Both the position numbers and the translations under genes were made by a program. Below the pieces are notes generated by a model. The model did no database searches. It saw nothing but the letters and a program-made list of their open reading frames with translations, and was not told the origin of the DNA. Positions 1 through 5,060 of a DNA stretch of 5,060 bases are shown here, piece after piece. This DNA comes from Bryobacterales bacterium (lineage in GTDB: Bacteria; Acidobacteriota; Terriglobia; Bryobacterales; Bryobacteraceae), in NCBI GenBank assembly GCA_016880505.1, contig JAEHDI010000958.1:1-5060 (forward strand). The letters are read 5' to 3'. The first letter of the stretch is position 1; each line of letters begins with the position of its first letter.

Positions 1-113
1 AGCGCGGCGCTAGCTTGCGGCCTTGCTCCTCGATCGAGCGGAAGCTCGTCGTGCCGAGCGTGGACCGGCAGATGCTCGAAGAAGGGCCGACGCCGACCCG
101 GTACAAGTTTTAG
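1..113 (+). CDS. C-terminal end of an upstream gene, possibly NuoI (partial)
   Basis: An open frame runs from the window edge (first full codon at base 3) to a TAG at 111-113, giving 36 residues that end in GPTPTRYKF. About 31 of the 36 codons end in G or C, matching the codon style of the real genes downstream, and the other two forward frames do not offer a better candidate. Gene order in nuo operons normally places nuoI, the ferredoxin-like subunit with two 4Fe-4S clusters, directly before nuoJ. A short, polar, Pro-containing tail after the last cluster motif would fit. However, only one Cys is visible here and no CxxCxxCxxxCP motif falls inside the window, so the identity rests on position alone. 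It could equally be an unrelated inserted gene. I am fairly confident that it is coding and only moderately confident that it is NuoI. Confidence 0.45.
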   Translation, partial: RGASLRPCSSIERKLVVPSVDRQMLEEGPTPTRYKF

Positions 114-215
114 AAGTCTGCCGAGGAGTTTGGACAGGGACACGGGGGCGAAGTGAATCGCCAACGCTCTGAGTGTCGCGGGTTGGACCGGCATGCCGTG
201 AGTGGTCACTGAGAC
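114..215 (+). other. 102-base intergenic gap before nuoJ
   Basis: This stretch separates the upstream stop codon from nuoJ and is much longer than any other junction in the window (overlap, 10, 4, overlap). I see no convincing -35/-10 pair. TTGGAC occurs at 130-135 and again at 183-188, but neither copy has a recognisable -10 hexamer 16-18 bases downstream. No hairpin with a U-run is present, so no terminator is called. A 19-codon GTG-started ORF (153-212) ends three bases before the nuoJ ATG. A small imperfect inverted repeat, AGTG-GT-CACT, sits at 201-210. The function of the gap, if any, is unknown. Confidence 0.5.
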
Positions 216-725
216 ATGATCGACACCATCTTCTTTTATATGTTTGCCCTGCTCGTGCTTGGCGGTGGAATCCTCACCATCACCCGCCGGAGCGCAGTGC
301 ACAGCGCGATTTGGCTGACCGTGTCGCTTCTCGGGGTCGCCGGCCTCTACCTTCTCCAGAAGGCGGAGTTTCTCTTCGCCGTCCAGATCGTGCTGTACAT
401 CGGCGGCATCACGTTGCTGTATCTGTTCGTGATCATGCTGGTGAACCTGGATGAAGCCGCCAGGCAGCGCCAGTTCAACAAGCAGTGGTGGCTGGCGGTG
501 GCGTGCGTGCTGGCGGTCGGCGCGGAAGTGTTCTATTTCATTTCCAAGGGCTTAGGGGCGTTCCAGTTGGCCCGGCCCGGTGAGGCCTCGCCGGTGACGG
601 AAGGGAACACCGAACGCCTGGCGGACATGCTGTTTTCGGACTACCTGCTGCCGTTCGAGGTTGCCTCGGTGCTGTTGCTGGTCGCAATTGTCGGTTCCGT
701 CGTGATGGCGAAGAAGAGGATCTGA
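216..725 (+). CDS. nuoJ: NADH-quinone oxidoreductase subunit J (NuoJ)
   Basis: This is a 169-residue membrane subunit of complex I, a typical NuoJ length. Five hydrophobic segments are visible at about residues 3-22, 29-47, 52-77, 91-109 and 144-165. The third carries the family signature: AEFLFAVQIVLYIGG followed by ITLLYLFVIMLVNLD, including Tyr61. In known structures this helix has a pi-bulge and couples quinone chemistry to the pump modules. The last helix has the typical PFEVASVLLLVAIVGSVVMA pattern. NuoJ packs with NuoA, NuoK and NuoH at the base of the membrane arm. The ATG at 216 is chosen because an in-frame TGA lies at 210-212 and the hydrophobic N-terminus begins straight away. The ribosome binding site is weak, with only GTGAGTGG-like sequence upstream. 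The stop overlaps the nuoK start by one base (TGATG). A polar loop at about 111-140 links helices 4 and 5. Confidence 0.96.
   Translation: MIDTIFFYMFALLVLGGGILTITRRSAVHSAIWLTVSLLGVAGLYLLQKAEFLFAVQIVLYIGGITLLYLFVIMLVNLDEAARQRQFNKQWWLAVACVLAVGAEVFYFISKGLGAFQLARPGEASPVTEGNTERLADMLFSDYLLPFEVASVLLLVAIVGSVVMAKKRI
715..720 (+). promoter_or_regulatory. Ribosome binding site for nuoK
   Basis: AGAGGA lies inside the last codons of nuoJ, four to five bases before the nuoK ATG at 725. It supports this start over the later in-frame ATG at codon 11. The spacing is short, but the TGATG junction would also let ribosomes finishing nuoJ reinitiate. Confidence 0.6.
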
Positions 726-1036
726 TGTTCCACCCAGTCACAACCGTTCACTACATGGTTCTAAGCGCGGCGCTGCTGATGATCGGAACCGCAGGAGTGC
801 TTGCCCGACGCAACATAGTCATCATTCTGATGTCGATCGAACTCATCCTGAATGCGGTCAACATCAACCTGGTCGCGTTTTCTCATTACTTCCGGAGTGT
901 CAGCGGGCAGATCTTTGCAGTCTTTGTCATCGCGGTGGCGGTGGCGGAGGCGGCGGTGGGGCTTGGCATCCTGATTGCGCTCTTCCGCAACAAGGAGACG
1001 GTCAATGCCGACGAGGTTGACCTGCTGAAGTGGTGA
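725..1036 (+). CDS. nuoK: NADH-quinone oxidoreductase subunit K (NuoK)
   Basis: This 103-residue membrane protein is close to the E. coli length of 100, with three helices at about residues 10-27, 30-52 and 62-87. NuoK is the small MrpC-like subunit that carries protons between the quinone-proximal E-channel and NuoN. Two buried glutamates essential for this are visible. Glu39 sits in the motif LMSIELILNAVNINLVAF and corresponds to E. coli Glu36. Glu75 sits in AVAVAEAAVGLGILIALFR and corresponds to E. coli Glu72. Both are offset by the same three residues, which supports the alignment and the chosen start. The signature LARRNIVIILM before the first glutamate is also typical. The short polar C-terminus ends in DEVDLLKW. 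The gene starts within the nuoJ stop and ends 10 bases before nuoL. Confidence 0.97.
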   Translation: MFHPVTTVHYMVLSAALLMIGTAGVLARRNIVIILMSIELILNAVNINLVAFSHYFRSVSGQIFAVFVIAVAVAEAAVGLGILIALFRNKETVNADEVDLLKW

Positions 1037-1039
1037 GGA
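1035..1039 (+). promoter_or_regulatory. Ribosome binding site for nuoL
   Basis: GAGGA overlaps the nuoK stop codon (TGA at 1034-1036) and lies seven bases before the nuoL ATG at 1047. This is a good Shine-Dalgarno spacing and fixes the start. The placement suits coupled translation of nuoK and nuoL. Confidence 0.7.
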
Positions 1040-1046
1040 CTCTGCG

Positions 1047-3197
<2,151 letters not shown>

Positions 3198-3201
3198 TCC
3201 C

Positions 3202-4785
3202 ATGAACGAGCACTTGTTGAGTATCGTCCTGTTCACGCCGCTGGCCGGCATGATCGTGCTGCTGTTCATGCCGGCGGCGAAGAAGAACCTGATCCGCGTC
3301 TGGGCGAACCTGGTCGCACTGGCCGGGTTCCTGGTTTCGATCCCGCTGGTGATGCGCTACGACCGCACGTCGGCCGGGTTCCAGATGATCGAGAAGTTTG
3401 ACTGGATCCCGGCACTCGGCGCCAAGTACTACGTCGGAATCGACGGCATCAGCCTGCTGCTGGTGATGCTGACGACACTGGTGGGTTTCCTGGCGATCCT
3501 GTCGTCGTGGAGCGCGGTCGAAGACCGGCTGAAATCGTACTACGCGATGTTCCTGCTCCAGCAGACAGGAATGATCGGCGTGTTCCTCGCCCTCGACTTC
3601 TTCCTGTTCTACGTGTTCTGGGAAGTGGTGCTGGTGCCGATGTACTTCATCATCGGCGTCTGGGGAGGGCCGCGGAAGCTTTACGCGGCGATCAAATTCT
3701 TCCTGTACACGCTGGCGGGCAGCGTATTGATGCTGCTCGGCATCCTGACGCTGTACTTCCAGCACTTCCGGCAGTTCGGCTTCTACACGTTCGAGATCGC
3801 CGACCTGATGAAACTGGACCTGCCGCTCGGGCTCCAGCAGTGGGTGTTCTGGGCGTTCTTCATCGGGTTCGCCATCAAGGTGCCGATGTTCCCGTTCCAC
3901 ACCTGGCTTCCGGACGCGCACGTGGAGGCGCCTACGGCCGGTTCGGTGATCCTGGCCAGCGTGCTGCTGAAGATGGGCACCTACGGGTTCATCCGCTTCT
4001 CGCTGCCTCTGCTGCCCAAAGCGTCGATTGAGCCGTGGATCGTGCAGGTGCTGATCGGACTGTCGATCGTGGGCATCATCTATGGGGCGCTGGTCAGCCT
4101 GATGCAGCGGGACTGGAAGAAGCTGGTGGCGTACTCCTCGGTGAGCCACCTGGGCTTCTGCACGCTAGGCATTTTTGCGCTCAACCCGAACGGAATCGCC
4201 GGGAGCGTGATCCAGCAGGTCAACCATGGCATCTCGACGGGGATGCTCTTCTTGATCGTTGGCGTGATTTACGAGAGGCGGCACACGAGGGAGATCAAGG
4301 AATACGGCGGGCTCGCGCACGTGATGCCGATTTACTCCATCGTGTTCGCATTCGCGATGCTGAGCTCGGCGGGACTGCCGCTTTTGAACGGGTTCGTGGG
4401 CGAGTTCACGATTTTGCAGGGAGCGTTTGAAGAAAACCGGGCGTGGGCGGCGTTCGCCGTTACCGGCGTGATTCTCGGCGCGGCCTATCTTCTGTGGCTC
4501 TACCAGCGCACGATGCTTGGCCAGGTGACCAACGCCAAGAATCTGAAACTCCCCGACCTGAGCCTGCGCGAAGTGGCGGTATTTCTGCCGTTGATCGCCT
4601 GGTCGATCTGGATTGGCGTCTACCCGAAACCGTACTTCGAGATTCTCGAGAAGCCGGTGGCCCAACTCGTTGAGCGTGTGCGGCCGGGTTACTTCCAGGG
4701 AGGGGCCCAGGCGAAAACGGATCTTGGCCGGCCGGCCCCCCGGCCGGGGGCGTGGATGCCCGTCCAACAGGAGGCGGCCCGATGA
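3202..4785 (+). CDS. nuoM: NADH-quinone oxidoreductase subunit M (NuoM), middle proton pump
   Basis: This is the middle antiporter-like pump, lying between NuoN and NuoL in the membrane arm. It has 527 residues against 509 in E. coli. Key residues can be placed by motif. Glu141 in FYVFWEVVLVPMYFIIGVWGG is E. coli Glu144. Lys226 in IGFAIKVPMFPFHTWLPDAH is Lys234. Lys257 in LASVLLKMGTYGFIRF is Lys265. His316 in YSSVSHLGF is His322. His342 in QVNHGIS is His348. Glu401 in LNGFVGEFTIL is Glu407. About 14 hydrophobic segments cover the protein up to residue 475. The last 25 or so residues (about 503-527) form a polar tail rich in Pro, Arg and Ala, beyond the usual end of the fold. No Shine-Dalgarno sequence is visible before the ATG, which follows the nuoL stop by four bases, so translation probably depends on coupling. 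The stop overlaps the nuoN start (ATGA). Confidence 0.98.
   Translation: MNEHLLSIVLFTPLAGMIVLLFMPAAKKNLIRVWANLVALAGFLVSIPLVMRYDRTSAGFQMIEKFDWIPALGAKYYVGIDGISLLLVMLTTLVGFLAILSSWSAVEDRLKSYYAMFLLQQTGMIGVFLALDFFLFYVFWEVVLVPMYFIIGVWGGPRKLYAAIKFFLYTLAGSVLMLLGILTLYFQHFRQFGFYTFEIADLMKLDLPLGLQQWVFWAFFIGFAIKVPMFPFHTWLPDAHVEAPTAGSVILASVLLKMGTYGFIRFSLPLLPKASIEPWIVQVLIGLSIVGIIYGALVSLMQRDWKKLVAYSSVSHLGFCTLGIFALNPNGIAGSVIQQVNHGISTGMLFLIVGVIYERRHTREIKEYGGLAHVMPIYSIVFAFAMLSSAGLPLLNGFVGEFTILQGAFEENRAWAAFAVTGVILGAAYLLWLYQRTMLGQVTNAKNLKLPDLSLREVAVFLPLIAWSIWIGVYPKPYFEILEKPVAQLVERVRPGYFQGGAQAKTDLGRPAPRPGAWMPVQQEAAR
4728..4747. repeat. Perfect GC-only inverted repeat near the 3' end of nuoM
   Basis: CCGGCCGG occurs at 4728-4735 and again at 4740-4747, separated by CCCC. 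Because the 8-mer is itself a palindrome, the two copies are both direct and inverted repeats, and the RNA could fold into an 8-bp GC stem with a 4-base loop. A longer palindrome, GGCCGGCCGGCC at 4726-4737, overlaps it. The element encodes part of the Pro/Arg tail of NuoM and ends about 20 bases before the nuoN Shine-Dalgarno. There is no following U-run, so it is not called a terminator. It may simply reflect GC-rich codons in a low-complexity tail. Confidence 0.6.
4769..4774 (+). promoter_or_regulatory. Strong ribosome binding site for nuoN
   Basis: AGGAGG, seven bases before the ATG at 4782, is the best Shine-Dalgarno sequence in the window. It lies within the last codons of nuoM and sets the nuoN start at the ATGA overlap. 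Confidence 0.85.
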
Positions 4786-5060
4786 GCCAGTTTTACACCA
4801 GCACCGATCACTTTGTTCTGGTTCCGGCCATCATGCTGGCGCTGTTCGGCTGCGCTGTGCTGCTGTTCGACTTCTTCTTGTTCCCCGACCCGAGGCAGCG
4901 GAAGTGGCTGCTGATCTTCGTGATACTTGGGATCGTTTTTACAGGGACCGGGCTGTGGCGGCAGCAGAGTTATCTCGCGTCGCAGGGGATCAACGAGTTG
5001 ACGGCCTTCGGCGGATCACTGACCGTAGACGGCTTCGCATTGTTCTTCAACTGGGTGTTC
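4782..5060 (+). CDS. nuoN: NADH-quinone oxidoreductase subunit N (NuoN), N-terminal part
   Basis: The frame stays open for 93 codons to the window edge, so the gene is cut by the window, not by mutation. The visible part has a first hydrophobic helix at about residues 10-34, a basic turn (DPRQRKW), a second helix at about 42-59, a polar loop, and then LTVDGFALFFNWVF (80-93). The D-G-F-A-x-F-F pattern is typical of the start of the third helix in NuoN and the related antiporter-like subunits. NuoN is the pump nearest NuoK. The charged pump residues lie beyond the window and cannot be checked. The call rests on this pattern, the overlap with nuoM, the strong ribosome binding site, and the standard J-K-L-M-N order. 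Confidence 0.93.
   Translation, partial: MSQFYTSTDHFVLVPAIMLALFGCAVLLFDFFLFPDPRQRKWLLIFVILGIVFTGTGLWRQQSYLASQGINELTAFGGSLTVDGFALFFNWVF

Noticed and set aside
130..188. Two TTGGAC hexamers as possible -35 boxes for a nuoJ promoter
   Set aside because: Neither copy has a plausible -10 sequence at the right distance, and the genes downstream look like the middle of an operon.
173..454. A 93-codon GTG-started frame overlapping nuoJ
   Set aside because: It is Arg/His/Pro-rich and overlaps most of the first half of nuoJ, whose motifs are clear. It has no convincing ribosome binding site.
4728..4751. GC hairpin as a transcription terminator
   Set aside because: No U-run follows, it lies inside the nuoM coding frame, and nuoN begins immediately afterwards with a strong ribosome binding site.

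Overview
This window is the membrane-arm end of a bacterial nuo operon, which encodes the proton-pumping NADH:quinone oxidoreductase (respiratory complex I). All recognised genes lie on the + strand in the canonical order nuoJ-nuoK-nuoL-nuoM-nuoN. The window opens with the last 36 codons of an upstream gene, probably the end of nuoI by synteny, and it cuts off nuoN after 93 codons.

Layout: 1-113 is the tail of the upstream gene. 114-215 is a 102-base gap holding only a doubtful 19-codon ORF. 216-725 is nuoJ, 725-1036 nuoK, 1047-3197 nuoL, 3202-4785 nuoM, and 4782 to the window end is nuoN. From nuoJ onward the junctions are very tight: a TGATG one-base overlap, a 10-base gap, a 4-base gap, and an ATGA overlap. 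This indicates one polycistronic message with translational coupling. No convincing promoter, factor-independent terminator, tRNA, mobile element or CRISPR array was seen.

Together these genes build most of the proton-translocating arm. NuoJ and NuoK form part of the link and the E-channel near the quinone site. NuoN, NuoM and NuoL are the three antiporter-like pumps, and the C-terminal lateral helix of NuoL runs along the arm. The catalytic charged residues known from E. coli can be located by motif in NuoK, NuoL and NuoM, and all are intact, so the complex looks functional.

The organism is a high-GC bacterium (strong G/C preference at third codon positions). An acidobacterial or similar soil lineage is possible, but that is an impression from protein style, not something the sequence proves. 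I find no new biological system here. The points worth a second look are small: a loose gap before nuoJ in an otherwise compact operon, a His/Pro-rich insertion in NuoL, and a perfect GC hairpin in the 3' end of nuoM just ahead of the nuoN ribosome binding site.
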